The notes below the pieces were generated by a model. The model made no database searches and had not been told where the DNA came from. It saw nothing but the letters and a program-made list of their open reading frames with translations. Below are positions 1 to 8,201 of a stretch of 45,872 nucleotides of DNA, one piece after another; the stretch's first letter is position 1; each line of letters starts with the position of its first letter. This DNA is from Planctomycetota bacterium (GTDB lineage: Bacteria; Planctomycetota; Phycisphaerae; Tepidisphaerales; Tepidisphaeraceae). The position numbers and the translations under genes are program-made. The stretch lies in assembly GCA_026693085.1 (NCBI GenBank), contig JAPLNB010000175.1, positions 1 to 45,872 of the forward strand. Direction: 5' to 3'.

Positions 1-120
1 CCGGCGCTCAGGTCGCACTCCTGCGGAGCCCTATCCTCCGTGGCGGCGAAGCGATTGTACCACGCGGAAGGTTTTGAATTGCGCCGGAAAGGTGCTTGAC
101 AGTCAAACGCCTTTCATGGA

Positions 121-141
121 TAGGGTGCGCTTCAGCGCACG
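121..141 (-). repeat. family B palindromic repeat, non-coding copy
   Basis: On the minus strand this reads cgtgcgctgaagcgcaccct followed by a, with inverted arms TGCGCT and AGCGCA. The same unit recurs in frame inside dnaE2, as three tandem copies at 31387-31470 and one diverged copy at 32210-32234. Its presence outside genes shows that the element is not simply part of the DnaE2 protein. Confidence 0.75.
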
Positions 142-400
142 TCGATCTCATGTAGCCTCCACATTGCGGGCCATTATTGCTCTCTGAAAACCGAATAACG
201 CATTCCCCGCCCGCCACCAAAACCCCAAATTTCCGCCATTTTCTCGTGAACACAAGACTAACTCATCCGTAGTAGTCTACGTGGATACTGTCTCGTCCAA
301 TTTCGCCGTCTGCCCTTCCACCCCCGCCTCGCCCCTGACCCTTCCGCCACCCCCCTCTCCCTCCGCCGCACCATTTCTACAAAACGAACCCATTTCCCCC

Positions 401-430
401 AATCGAAAATCGCCATTCGACAATCAAAAC
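401..430 (+). repeat. family A AAATCGAAAATC-type repeat, diverged copy
   Basis: The sequence starts aatcgaaaatcgccattcga and continues with caatcaaaac. It matches, with substitutions, the A-rich strand of the repeat just upstream of valS (29413-29448), which has the same central cgacattcgaaaatc pattern. Confidence 0.6.
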
Positions 431-589
431 TCCCCCAACCCCTTGTCAATCCAAAGGCCCCCCAAAACCACCAGGGGGTCCGGCGGGGGAGAAAAGGGGG
501 AGCAAAGGGAGACAAGAGGGTGGTCTTGGGGTGGTTTCAGGGGGACTTTCGGGGGTTTCCGCGGGTCCGCCGGGCGTGTTCCGGGGTGC

Positions 590-619
590 TTGTTTTCGCA
601 ACGCAGAACTCGGTACAAT
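590..619 (+). promoter_or_regulatory. candidate promoter for xdhC-mobA
   Basis: A weak -35 box TTGTTT (590-595) and a good -10 box TACAAT (614-619) are 18 nt apart. The predicted transcript start is near 626-627, where an ATG opens a 16-codon frame that stops at 675-677, six nt before the xdhC ATG. Confidence 0.45.
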
Positions 620-683
620 CCCCCTCATGTCTACCCCCAGCCGCCACCCCCGACAAAGTCTTCACCCCCGCAGGTGACCGCGC

Positions 684-1841
684 ATGAACGAGCTGCAATC
701 GATCCTCAATGCCCTGGCCACCCTTCGCGGCTCGACCGGCTCGGCGGTCCTGGCGACCCTCGTTGGCGTTGATGGCTCCTCGTTCCGCTCCCCAGGCGCC
801 CGCATGCTCATCCTCCCCGACAACCAACACATCGGCTCCATCACCGGCCCCTGTCTCGAAGCCGAACTCCACCGCCAAGCCGCCCTCATGACCCCCGCCT
901 CCACGCCCCGCAAAATCGCCTACAACACCACCGCCGACGACGACGCGATCTTTGGCTACGGCCTCGGCTGCAAAGGCATTGTCCACATCCTCCTCGAATC
1001 CATCGACCCCAACCGCCCCCCGCAACACATCGAGTTTCTCCGCGCCTCGCTCTGCGCCAATCAGCCCGCCGCCCTCGCCACCATCTACGCCGCCCCCGCC
1101 GCAGTTCTCATCGGCTCCCGCCTGTTCCTCTCCGACGGCACATTCCACACCTCCGGCGACTGGCCCGGCGACCTCGCCGCCTCAGTCCTCCAGGATGCCC
1201 ACAACGCCCTGAGCACCGGCCATTCCCTCGCCCTGAGCACCGGCCATTCCCTGACCCGGACCTACGCCTCGTCCGCCGGCCAAACCGAAGTGTTCCTCGA
1301 AATCATCCGCCCCCCCGTTCGCCTTGCGATCATCGGCGCCACCGACTTATCCATCCCCTTGGTCCACTTCGCCAACCAGCTCGGCTGGCACATTACCGTC
1401 ATCGACAAACGCCCCGCCTTGGCCGACCCCGCCCGCTTTCCGCTGGCCGACGCCGTCATCTCGTGCCCAACCCGCCAAACCCCCCACCACATCATCCCGA
1501 CCTCCCGCTCCGCCGCCGTCATCATGACGCACAATTACCCCGACGACCTCGAACTCCTCAAAACCCTCCTCCCCCTTCCCCTCCAATACCTCGGCATCCT
1601 TGGCTCCCGCCAACGCACCCACCGCCTCGTCGAAGACGTTGCCAAAGATACCTTCGCCGCCGTTCATCATCTCCACGGCCCGGTCGGCCTCGATATCGGC
1701 GCTGAGACTCCGCAAGAAATCGCTCTTTCCATCATCGCCGAAATCCAAGCCACCCTTGCCAACCGCCCCGGCACGCCCCTGCGTGATCGCCCGTCCGCGA
1801 TCCACGACCGCCCCTCTTCATGCCCTCCAAGCAAGCCATGA
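684..1841 (+). CDS. XdhC/CoxI family molybdoenzyme maturation protein
   Basis: This 385-residue protein belongs to the XdhC family, which binds molybdenum cofactor and helps its sulfuration and insertion into xanthine-dehydrogenase-type hydroxylases in the cytoplasm. The N-terminal XdhC/CoxI domain shows GSSFRSPGA (about 29-37), GPCLEAEL (about 55) and GYGLGCKG (about 91, with the family's conserved Cys). A Rossmann-like C-terminal domain starts near 218 (IGATDLS, ITVIDKRP) and contains MTHNYPDDL and GILGSR. The start has AGGTG seven nt upstream. The end overlaps the next gene as ATGA, so the two are probably translationally coupled. A 24-bp tandem duplication at 1206-1253 repeats ALSTGHSL. 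No xanthine dehydrogenase subunit lies in the window, so the client enzyme is unknown. Confidence 0.9.
   Translation: MNELQSILNALATLRGSTGSAVLATLVGVDGSSFRSPGARMLILPDNQHIGSITGPCLEAELHRQAALMTPASTPRKIAYNTTADDDAIFGYGLGCKGIVHILLESIDPNRPPQHIEFLRASLCANQPAALATIYAAPAAVLIGSRLFLSDGTFHTSGDWPGDLAASVLQDAHNALSTGHSLALSTGHSLTRTYASSAGQTEVFLEIIRPPVRLAIIGATDLSIPLVHFANQLGWHITVIDKRPALADPARFPLADAVISCPTRQTPHHIIPTSRSAAVIMTHNYPDDLELLKTLLPLPLQYLGILGSRQRTHRLVEDVAKDTFAAVHHLHGPVGLDIGAETPQEIALSIIAEIQATLANRPGTPLRDRPSAIHDRPSSCPPSKP
1206..1253 (+). repeat. 24-bp tandem duplication within xdhC
   Basis: Two adjacent 24-bp copies (1206-1229 and 1230-1253) differ only in the last base. Each encodes ALSTGHSL and the reading frame is kept. 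The duplicated segment lies between the two XdhC domains and so probably lengthens a linker. Confidence 0.9.
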
Positions 1842-2425
1842 CCCGCAAACGCATCGCCGCCGTCATCCTCGCCGCCGGGTCGTCTTCCCGCATGGGCTCC
1901 CCCAAACAACTCCTGCCCTACAAATCCCGCCCGCTTCTCCTGCACATGATCGAAATCGCTGTCGCCTCCACCTGCCGCCCCGTCGCCGTCGTCGTCGGCT
2001 GCCACGCCGACCTCCTCCGCCCCCATCTGCTCAACCTCCCGGTCCAACTGATCGAGAATCCCGCCTGGCAGACGGGCCTCGGCTCCTCCATCACCGCCTC
2101 CATCCTCGTCCTGCAATCCGCATCACCGTCCATCGACGCCGCCCTCTTTCTTCTTGGTGACCAACCCCTCATCTCCCCCGATCTGCTGAACCAAATGGTC
2201 GACGCCTACCTCGCCCGCCCGACCATCGTCGCCTGCAGCTACGCCCAAACCTTCGGCCCGCCCGTGCTCTTCGACCGCCAATACTTCCCCGACCTGCTCA
2301 ATCTGCCCCCCTCTCAAGGCGCCAAACCGTTCATCCAGAAGCACCAACCGCACACCACATTCATTCCGTTCCCCGAAGGCCAAACCGACATCGACACCCC
2401 CGACGACTACGCCCGCCTGCCATAG
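1838..2425 (+). CDS. MobA/MocA-like molybdenum cofactor nucleotidyltransferase
   Basis: This 195-residue protein has the nucleotidyltransferase signature AVILAAGSSSRMGSPKQLLP at its N-terminus and GDQPLISPDLL in the middle, where the Asp binds metal. In the family such enzymes transfer CMP or GMP to molybdopterin. Next to XdhC the MocA-type cytidylyltransferase role, serving xanthine-dehydrogenase-like enzymes, is most likely. I chose the ATG at 1838 because it forms a 4-nt ATGA overlap with the xdhC stop; an in-frame ATG at 1820 would add six residues. The length is typical of the family. The exact nucleotide (CTP or GTP) cannot be read from the sequence by eye. Confidence 0.87.
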   Translation: MTRKRIAAVILAAGSSSRMGSPKQLLPYKSRPLLLHMIEIAVASTCRPVAVVVGCHADLLRPHLLNLPVQLIENPAWQTGLGSSITASILVLQSASPSIDAALFLLGDQPLISPDLLNQMVDAYLARPTIVACSYAQTFGPPVLFDRQYFPDLLNLPPSQGAKPFIQKHQPHTTFIPFPEGQTDIDTPDDYARLP

Positions 2426-2457
2426 AACACGCCTATCAGTTATCGCTTCCCCCCCAG

Positions 2458-2463
2458 TACAAT
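2458..2463 (+). promoter_or_regulatory. -10 box of a candidate leaderless promoter (GNAT gene)
   Basis: TACAAT ends seven nt before the ATG at 2471, so the expected transcript start coincides with that codon. It overlaps the alternative upstream ATG at 2462, which makes that start unlikely. No good -35 box is visible. Confidence 0.4.
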
Positions 2464-2470
2464 GCTCGCG

Positions 2471-3139
2471 ATGACCCTCCCCATTCCGCCAATTCCTCGC
2501 TCCCTCTACACCCGCCCAGAAGCCTTCTTCTTCCCGCTCAACGATGGCACCCCCATCCTCCTTGGCCCGGTCATTCCCGACGACGCCGATCGGATCCGTG
2601 TGGGCCTCTCGCGAATGTCCAGCATCTCCAAGTATCTGCGTTTCTTCACCGCCACTCCCACCCTCACCGACGAACAACTCCACTACCTCACCCACGTCGA
2701 CCAGATCAACCACGTTGCCTGGTGCGCCACCGATCCGACGACCCCCACCCTCGACGGCCTCGGCCTCGGCCGCTTCGTTCGCTCACCTGCCGAACCCGAC
2801 ACCGCCGAGTTCGCCATCGCCGTCATTGACTCCCACCAACGCCGTGGCCTCGGCGCCATCCTCCTCGCGATGCTTTGCCTCCAGGCCTCCCAACGCCACA
2901 TCCGCACTCTCCGCGGGCTGGTCCTCCCCGAAAATGACTTCCTCCACAACTGGATGTACGCCCTCGATGCCCGCATCCGCCGCACCCCCGATGTCTACGA
3001 GGTCGATCTCCCCATCCCCACCCCCGACCCAGACCTCTGCCCAACCGCCGCCCAACAACACATCCTCCGCACCATGTTCCAACTCCGCATCGCCATGTCC
3101 CACACCATTGCCGAAAAGCCCTGCAAAGGTAGTCTGTAG
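2471..3139 (+). CDS. GNAT family N-acetyltransferase
   Basis: The 222-residue protein has a GNAT fold signature. A beta-strand FAIAVIDSHQ leads into the acetyl-CoA pyrophosphate loop RRGLGAILL (about 135-143, family pattern Q/RxxGxG/A), followed by LRGLVLPENDFLHNWMYALD, the usual position of the GNAT motif B. The N-terminal PRSLYTRPEAFFFPLNDGTPILLGPVIPDD region resembles the PatZ/Pat-type acetyltransferase module that begins with a description of the substrate-binding strand. The substrate is unknown. I placed the start at 2471 because TACAAT lies seven nt upstream; the ATG at 2462 is the alternative. The next gene begins two nt after the stop. Confidence 0.8.
   Translation: MTLPIPPIPRSLYTRPEAFFFPLNDGTPILLGPVIPDDADRIRVGLSRMSSISKYLRFFTATPTLTDEQLHYLTHVDQINHVAWCATDPTTPTLDGLGLGRFVRSPAEPDTAEFAIAVIDSHQRRGLGAILLAMLCLQASQRHIRTLRGLVLPENDFLHNWMYALDARIRRTPDVYEVDLPIPTPDPDLCPTAAQQHILRTMFQLRIAMSHTIAEKPCKGSL
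3108..3135 (+). promoter_or_regulatory. candidate leaderless promoter of the GyrI-like gene
   Basis: TTGCCG (3108-3113) and TAGTCT (3130-3135) are 16 nt apart, and the -10 box ends six nt before the ATG at 3142. It lies inside the end of the GNAT gene, so the GyrI-like gene may have its own leaderless message besides read-through. Confidence 0.35.
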
Positions 3140-3141
3140 TC

Positions 3142-3603
3142 ATGTCCAACCAATCCACCTTCAACATCGAAGAGAAAACGCTCGATCCCATGCTCATTGC
3201 CGGCATCCGCATGAAAGGCCGCTACTCTGACTGCGGGAAAGCCTTCGCCAAACTCTGCCGCGCCTTCGGCCGCTACATCTCCGGCAAACCTTTCCTCCTG
3301 CACTACGACTCCGAATACAAAGAAACCGATGCCGACTTCGAACCCGCCTTTCCCCTCCGGCAATCCAAACAAGCCGACGGCGTCTCCACCCGCACGCTCC
3401 CCGGCGGCTGCGCCGTTTCCCTCATCCACCAAGGCCCCTACGACCAACTCGGCCGCTCCTACGCCCGAATCCTCGATTACATCAAGCAGAAGAACTACTC
3501 CATCCTCTGCCCCACCCGCGAAATCTACCTCAAGGGCCCCGGCATGATCTTCAAAGGCAACCCGAAGAACTACCTCACGGAAATCCAAATGCTGATCGCA
3601 TAG
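3142..3603 (+). CDS. GyrI-like small-molecule-binding domain protein
   Basis: This 153-residue protein matches the GyrI-like/AraC effector-binding fold. It has an early AGIRMKGRYSDCGKAF, a central acidic stretch (YDSEYKETDADFEPAFPL) and the typical C-terminal IHQGPYDQLGRSYARILDYI followed by REIYLKGPG. Family members bind hydrophobic small molecules as stand-alone proteins or as sensor domains of transcription factors. There is no DNA-binding domain here, so it is a stand-alone form. It starts two nt after the GNAT gene, which suggests co-expression, and has no Shine-Dalgarno; a candidate leaderless promoter lies at 3108-3135. The ligand is unknown. Confidence 0.8.
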   Translation: MSNQSTFNIEEKTLDPMLIAGIRMKGRYSDCGKAFAKLCRAFGRYISGKPFLLHYDSEYKETDADFEPAFPLRQSKQADGVSTRTLPGGCAVSLIHQGPYDQLGRSYARILDYIKQKNYSILCPTREIYLKGPGMIFKGNPKNYLTEIQMLIA

Positions 3604-3693
3604 GCACTGGCCCGGTCTTCTTGCGGTGATGCCGCTGGCACAACTGCCCGACGACGATCTTCCGGAGCTTGCGCAGGGGGAGGTGCCGGGATC

Positions 3694-3722
3694 TTGGGCA
3701 ATGGGGTGGGGGCGGGTAGACT
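3694..3722 (+). promoter_or_regulatory. candidate leaderless promoter of the glycosyltransferase
   Basis: TTGGGC (3694-3699) and TAGACT (3717-3722) are separated by 17 nt, and the -10 box ends exactly six nt before the GTG at 3729. The predicted +1 is the first base of the start codon. Confidence 0.45.
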
Positions 3723-3728
3723 GGGGGG

Positions 3729-4793
3729 GTGCGACGGATTCTAGTGCTTAACACGGATTTGGAGATTGGGGGGACGCCGACGGTGGTACGCGAACTGGCG
3801 GTGCGGATGAAGAGGTGGGAGGGGGTGGAGGTGGAGGTGGCGTGCCTGGGGAAGTGGGGGGTGATGGCGGATCGGATTCGGGACGCGGGGGTCGGGGTGA
3901 CAGCGTTGGGGGCAGGGGGCGTGTGGGACTTGGGTGTGGTGCGGCGGTTGGCGGGACTGATTCGGGAGCGAAGGATTGATACCGTGTTCAGTTTCCTGGT
4001 GCATGCGAATGCAGCGGCGGCGGTGTCGTCGTGGGGGAATCGGGGAGTGAGGTATGTTCAGGCGATACAGACGACGCAGCGTTGGCCGAGGTGGCATTGG
4101 TGGGTGCAGGGTTTGGTGGAGCGGGCGGCGGAGCGGATCGTGGTGCCATCGGAGTCGGTGGCGAAGGCGGCGGTGGAATGGGCGGGGATTGCCAGGGAGA
4201 GGATTGTTGTGATACCGAATGCGGTGGAGGTTGGTGAGTTTGAGGGAGTGGGTCGGGAGTATGGAGATCGAGGGGCGTTTCCAGTGGGGTTTGTGGGGCG
4301 GCTGGATCGGGTGAAGCGGGTTGGGGATTTGCTGGAGGCGGTGGGGAGGCTGGGGGGGTTGGTGCATTTGCATGTGTTTGGGGATGGGGCGGAGCGTGGT
4401 GCGATTGAGGCGAAGATCGGGCGGCTGGCGATTGGGAGGTGGGTGACGATGCATGGGCAGGTTGGGCGGCCACAGGAGGCGCTGGGGCGGGTTGGGTTGC
4501 TCGTGCTGGCGTCGGAGGCGGAGGGTTTTCCGATGGTGCTGATCGAGGCGATGGCAGCAGGGGTTGCGATCGTGGGGACGGATGCGCCGGGGATTCGAGA
4601 TGTAGTGAGCGATGGGCGGACGGGTGTGTTGGTGCCGGTGGGAGATGTGGTGAGGCTGGCGGAGGCGATGAAGAAGGTGGTGGGGGATGGCCAGATGCGT
4701 CGGGGTTTGGTGGCGCGGGCGGGTGTGGAGGTGAGGGGGCGATATTCGTGGGAGCGGGTTTTGGGGGAATATCGGGTGGTGTTGGGGATTTGA
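3729..4793 (+). CDS. GT4-type glycosyltransferase
   Basis: The 354-residue protein has the GT-B architecture of family GT4. The N-terminal acceptor domain begins with VLNTDLEIGGTPTVVRELA. A hinge region contains VVPSESVAKAAVEWAG and VVIPNAVEVGEF, and the donor domain starts FVGRLDRVKRVGDLLEAV. The sugar-nucleotide loop EGFPMVLIEAMAAG (about residues 264-277) carries the E-x7-E pattern, followed by GTDAPGIRDVV. It probably adds a sugar to a lipid-linked or exopolysaccharide acceptor at the cytoplasmic membrane face; donor and acceptor are unknown. The start codon is GTG without a Shine-Dalgarno. The coding strand is strongly G-rich compared with the C-rich genes before it. It converges with the response regulator gene. 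Confidence 0.88.
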   Translation: MRRILVLNTDLEIGGTPTVVRELAVRMKRWEGVEVEVACLGKWGVMADRIRDAGVGVTALGAGGVWDLGVVRRLAGLIRERRIDTVFSFLVHANAAAAVSSWGNRGVRYVQAIQTTQRWPRWHWWVQGLVERAAERIVVPSESVAKAAVEWAGIARERIVVIPNAVEVGEFEGVGREYGDRGAFPVGFVGRLDRVKRVGDLLEAVGRLGGLVHLHVFGDGAERGAIEAKIGRLAIGRWVTMHGQVGRPQEALGRVGLLVLASEAEGFPMVLIEAMAAGVAIVGTDAPGIRDVVSDGRTGVLVPVGDVVRLAEAMKKVVGDGQMRRGLVARAGVEVRGRYSWERVLGEYRVVLGI

Positions 4794-4817
4794 GGGTGCG
4801 TTTAATCGGGGGGCGCG

Positions 4818-5423
4818 TCAGCCGCTCATGAGTTCGTCGGATTCGATGATGTGTTTGGCGAGTTCGGCGAGGGAGATGCGGCGTTTCTGGGATTCCTGTT
4901 GAAGTCGGCGGTGGGCGTCGTCCTCGGAGATGTTTGCGCGTTTCATGAGAATGCCTTTGGCACGTTCGGTGAGTTTGCGGGTTTCGAGGTCGTGGGCGAG
5001 TTTTTCTTTTTCGGCGCGGAGGATTTCCTGTTCGGTGAAGCGGCCGACGGCGATTTCGATCTGGGCCTCTAGAGTTTTGTCGCAGACGGGCTTGAGGAGG
5101 TAGCCGAAGACGCCGGCGGCGTTGGCGCGGTCGATGAGGGCTTTGTCGCTGAAGGCGGAGATGACAATCATGGGGCATCGCCGCTGCTTGAGGAGGGTGG
5201 TTGCCAGGTCGATGCCATTGACATCGCCGAGGCGGATGTCGAGCAGGACGAGGTCGGGCTGGTGCTGCTGGAAGAGGGCGATGGCTTCGTGGTCGTTGGC
5301 GGCGTGTCCGACGACGGTATGGCCCATTTTCTGGAGTTGGGCGCGAAGTCCCATACCGACGAGGGTTTCGTCCTCGACGATGAGCACACGAAAGGGGCCG
5401 ACGATTTGCCTGGGTGGGGTCAT
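4818..5423 (-). CDS. response regulator with REC and ANTAR domains
   Basis: The 201-residue protein has an N-terminal receiver domain with the acidic pair in VLIVEDET, the phosphoacceptor Asp in LVLLDIRLGD (about residue 60) and the Lys in GYLLKPV (about residue 110). A short coiled coil links it to a C-terminal ANTAR domain (LTERAKGILMKRANISEDDAHRRL with the conserved A-K-x-x-L-M core). In this family, phosphorylation promotes dimers that bind paired hexaloop RNA hairpins and prevent transcription termination, as in EutV and AmiR. The ATG at 5423 overlaps the kinase stop as ATGA, so I prefer it to the ATG at 5432. The kinase just upstream is the evident partner. I did not find a convincing target hairpin pair in the window. 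Confidence 0.93.
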   Translation of the reverse strand: MTPPRQIVGPFRVLIVEDETLVGMGLRAQLQKMGHTVVGHAANDHEAIALFQQHQPDLVLLDIRLGDVNGIDLATTLLKQRRCPMIVISAFSDKALIDRANAAGVFGYLLKPVCDKTLEAQIEIAVGRFTEQEILRAEKEKLAHDLETRKLTERAKGILMKRANISEDDAHRRLQQESQKRRISLAELAKHIIESDELMSG

Positions 5424-8065
5424 GGTGTACATCCTATGGTCTGTCGGGGCAGGGGCAACTCGATGGAGGCGATGGTTCCGCCGCCTGGGCGAGGGCGGAG
5501 GCGGAGCGAGCCGTGGAGTTCGCGGCCGACGAGTTCGCGGACCAATTGTAGTCCGAGGCCGCGTTCGTGGTTTGTGGAGAGAGGTTGAGGGTCGAGGAGT
5601 TCGGGGGGGAGGCCGCGGCCGTCATCGATGACGTCGATGGCGATGCCATTGGGGGTGTTGTGTGCTTCGACGGTGAGGGTTCCTTGGCCGTGCATGCCGT
5701 GCTGGATGGCGTTGGTGCAGAGTTCGTGGATGGCGATGGCGAGGCTGACGGCCTGGGGTGTGGTGAAGAGGGAGTTATCGTCGGGGACCTGGTTGTGGAT
5801 GACGACGCCCGGGGGTCTGATGACGGATAGAGAGGGTAGGATTTGCTCGACGAGTTGTCGGAGGTCGACGTGGTCGAGTCCGCTCGCGAACAGGTCGTGG
5901 GTTTTGGCCATGATCTGGATGCGTTCGATGGCGCGATTGAGCCACTGTCGTGTGGCGGGGGCGAGGTCGGGCTGGTTGATGGAGAGGAGGCCGACGATGC
6001 CTGCGAGGTTGTTCTTGACGCGGTGGTGGAGTTCGCGGAGGAGGATGGCTTTGGTCTGGGCGTCGCGGCGGGTCTGCTCGTGGAGCAAAGCGTTTTCGAT
6101 AGCGGCAGCGGCGCGGCTGGTGAAGACCTGCGTGAGGTTGCGTTGGGCGTCGGTGAAAAGGCCAGGGGTGTGGCATATGAGCACGAGGATTCCGAGGGGC
6201 TGGTGGTCGGAGCGGAGGAGGGGTGCGTAGATGATGGAGCCGATGCGGAGGGCGTCGCGGAAATCCGGATGGAGGGAGGAGTTGGTGGGAGCGTTTTCGA
6301 TGACGAGCATCTGTCGTGTTTGGAAGACTTTTTCGGCGTTGGTATTGGCGATGGTGAAGCGTTTGCCGATGATGGCGGCGGCGGACTGGCTGGTGGCGGC
6401 GACGACGGTCATTTCGCGGTTGTTGTCGTCGATGAGGTTGACGATGCACATATCGACGCCGAGGGCGGCGGGCACGAGTTCGGTGATGGCGCGGAGGGAG
6501 CCTGCGAAGGTGGGCGCCTGGTAGACGGCGGCGTTGACGGCGTAGAGATGCTCCTGCTGTTCTCGCAAGGTTTTCTGCTCGTTGAGCATGGAGCAGGTTT
6601 GTTCGTAGAGGCGGTTGTTGGCGAGGATGACGCTGGCTTGGGAGCCGAGGAGCTGGGCGAGTCGGCGGTCGACGTCGGAGAAGCGGCGGGGGAGCGAGTT
6701 GGTGACGACCATCATGCCGATGCGACTGCCCTCGATCGCAAGGGGGATGAGGATGAGGGAGCGGATGCCGAAGATGCCCATGATGCTTTGGTTAAGTGGG
6801 AGCGGGCTGTGGGCGGCATCCCCGATGAAGAAGAGTTGGCCGGTCTGGATGCAGCGGGCGGAGGCGGGTGCGGCGTCGCTGTTGAAGCGGGTAGGGATGT
6901 CGGAGGGGATGTTGCCGGAGGCGGCGCACAGGCAGAGAGCCTGGGTATCGCGGTCGACGAGGATAATGCCGGCGGCGGACATGCCCAGGAGCTGCCTGGC
7001 GAGGGCAGCGAGCTGGTCGAGGACTTCGCGGCCGGAGCCGAGCTTGGCGCTGATGGCGGTGGAGAGTTCGTTAAGGGATTCGAGGGCGGTGAGGTAGGCT
7101 CGGAGTTGGTGGCTGCTGTGGAGGCGGTGGCGGAGGATCTGCCAGAGGGCAGCGGTGAAGAGGAAGGAGGCGGAGATACCGCAGAAGAGCACGAGTTTGC
7201 CGAGTTGGTTGATGCGCGTGGCGACGGTAAGATCGCTGGGCCAGAGTTGCAGCCACAAGGTGATGTTGACGACGTGGACGAATTGGGTATCGCCGTAGCC
7301 TTCGCCGTTGCTGTGCCGAGATCCAACGGAGAAGAGGAGGCAATCTTTGCTGGAGAGTTCGCAGTTGTACTCTCGGCGGAGGTGGTCGCCGATGGTCATG
7401 TTGATTGCGGGCGTAAGGGAGAGGCGGGCGCAGACGGTGGCGCAGTCTGATGGTGCATCGGGTTCGGTGGACTTGGAGAACAGGGGTATGACGATGTCGA
7501 GCGTGGGCTGGCGGGTGCGGCGGTCGATAAACGTGGTGGCCGCCTCGAAAGTGGAGGATCGCGTCTGTGCCAGGAGCTGGGGCCAATGGGAGTCCTGGAT
7601 GGCGGGTCCCCCGGTGGCATAATCGGTGGATATACCGGGTCGGAACCAGGTGCACTCACCGGAGGAATTGAAGCCTCCAATGAACAAGAATGGTGGCCAC
7701 AGTGGGAGTTTGGCGGTGGCGGCTTCGGCCAATTCCGGGTCGGCGGGGAGAGTTGTCTGCTGCCAACGGTACTTGAGGTTGTGGATCGGGTTGATCTGGC
7801 GGGCGATTTCGCTGTTGAGTCGCTGAGCGATCTGTGCGGCGTCGGATTGGGTCTGGATGCGAAGGGCGAGGCCTTCCTGTGCCTGGATCAGCCAATGGGC
7901 GATAAAGGTGGCGAGGATGAGGGAACAGAGCATGGCGGCGAGCAGGAGGTAGTGAATCCAGCATAGGGAAGCTGGATCACGAAAGCAGGGCATGTCCGGG
8001 CGGCTCTGGAGGGGCAGAGCCGAGGTGGGCGGCTGGAAGTTGGTTGTCGTGCTCTGTTCAGCCAA
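5420..8065 (-). CDS. membrane sensor histidine kinase, GAF-GAF-HisKA_2
   Basis: This 881-residue kinase has a first membrane helix at about 36-58, an extracytoplasmic sensor region of roughly 230 residues (CHASE-like by layout), and a second membrane helix at about 288-312. Then come two GAF domains (about 340-500 and 515-660), a HisKA_2 dimerisation domain with LLRELHHRVKNNLAG (phospho-His near 674) and an ATPase domain with N-box HELCTNAIQHG, G1 DDGRGLPPE and G2 GLGLQLVREL. The HisKA_2 class commonly pairs with ANTAR regulators, and the ANTAR gene follows with an ATGA overlap. The signal is unknown. The longest frame starts at a TTG (8065) with poor ribosome-binding context; an ATG at 7993 would remove 24 residues and keep both helices. 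Confidence 0.92.
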   Translation of the reverse strand: MAEQSTTTNFQPPTSALPLQSRPDMPCFRDPASLCWIHYLLLAAMLCSLILATFIAHWLIQAQEGLALRIQTQSDAAQIAQRLNSEIARQINPIHNLKYRWQQTTLPADPELAEAATAKLPLWPPFLFIGGFNSSGECTWFRPGISTDYATGGPAIQDSHWPQLLAQTRSSTFEAATTFIDRRTRQPTLDIVIPLFSKSTEPDAPSDCATVCARLSLTPAINMTIGDHLRREYNCELSSKDCLLFSVGSRHSNGEGYGDTQFVHVVNITLWLQLWPSDLTVATRINQLGKLVLFCGISASFLFTAALWQILRHRLHSSHQLRAYLTALESLNELSTAISAKLGSGREVLDQLAALARQLLGMSAAGIILVDRDTQALCLCAASGNIPSDIPTRFNSDAAPASARCIQTGQLFFIGDAAHSPLPLNQSIMGIFGIRSLILIPLAIEGSRIGMMVVTNSLPRRFSDVDRRLAQLLGSQASVILANNRLYEQTCSMLNEQKTLREQQEHLYAVNAAVYQAPTFAGSLRAITELVPAALGVDMCIVNLIDDNNREMTVVAATSQSAAAIIGKRFTIANTNAEKVFQTRQMLVIENAPTNSSLHPDFRDALRIGSIIYAPLLRSDHQPLGILVLICHTPGLFTDAQRNLTQVFTSRAAAAIENALLHEQTRRDAQTKAILLRELHHRVKNNLAGIVGLLSINQPDLAPATRQWLNRAIERIQIMAKTHDLFASGLDHVDLRQLVEQILPSLSVIRPPGVVIHNQVPDDNSLFTTPQAVSLAIAIHELCTNAIQHGMHGQGTLTVEAHNTPNGIAIDVIDDGRGLPPELLDPQPLSTNHERGLGLQLVRELVGRELHGSLRLRPRPGGGTIASIELPLPRQTIGCTP

Positions 8066-8201
8066 GATGGCCCCAATCGGCCCACGAGTTGGGTTGCCCG
8101 GGACATTGTGATAACAGGTGCATCTTGGTGCAACCTCATGCGTCTATCCCAAGAGACGCCAGAACGTGCTAAAGTAGCGTATCTTCTGAAGGGATCATAG
8201 C

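Larger units (their letters stand above)
1..683. other. non-coding region upstream of xdhC-like gene
   Basis: I see no convincing gene here; the open frames on both strands are low-complexity and resemble nothing I know. The stretch contains one copy of the GCGCT..AGCGC palindromic repeat (121-141), one degenerate copy of the AAATCGAAAATC repeat (401-430), and the candidate promoter at 590-619 serving the xdhC-like gene. A 16-codon open frame with its ATG at 627 sits between that promoter and xdhC. Confidence 0.6.

Noticed and set aside
8..253. 81-codon minus-strand frame at the window start
   Set aside because: It contains a copy of the family B repeat and no recognisable domain; the window edge prevents a better judgement.
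5843..7450. 535-codon + strand frame opposite the histidine kinase
   Set aside because: Antisense to GAF and kinase domains; composition is Gly/Glu/Asp-rich without motifs.
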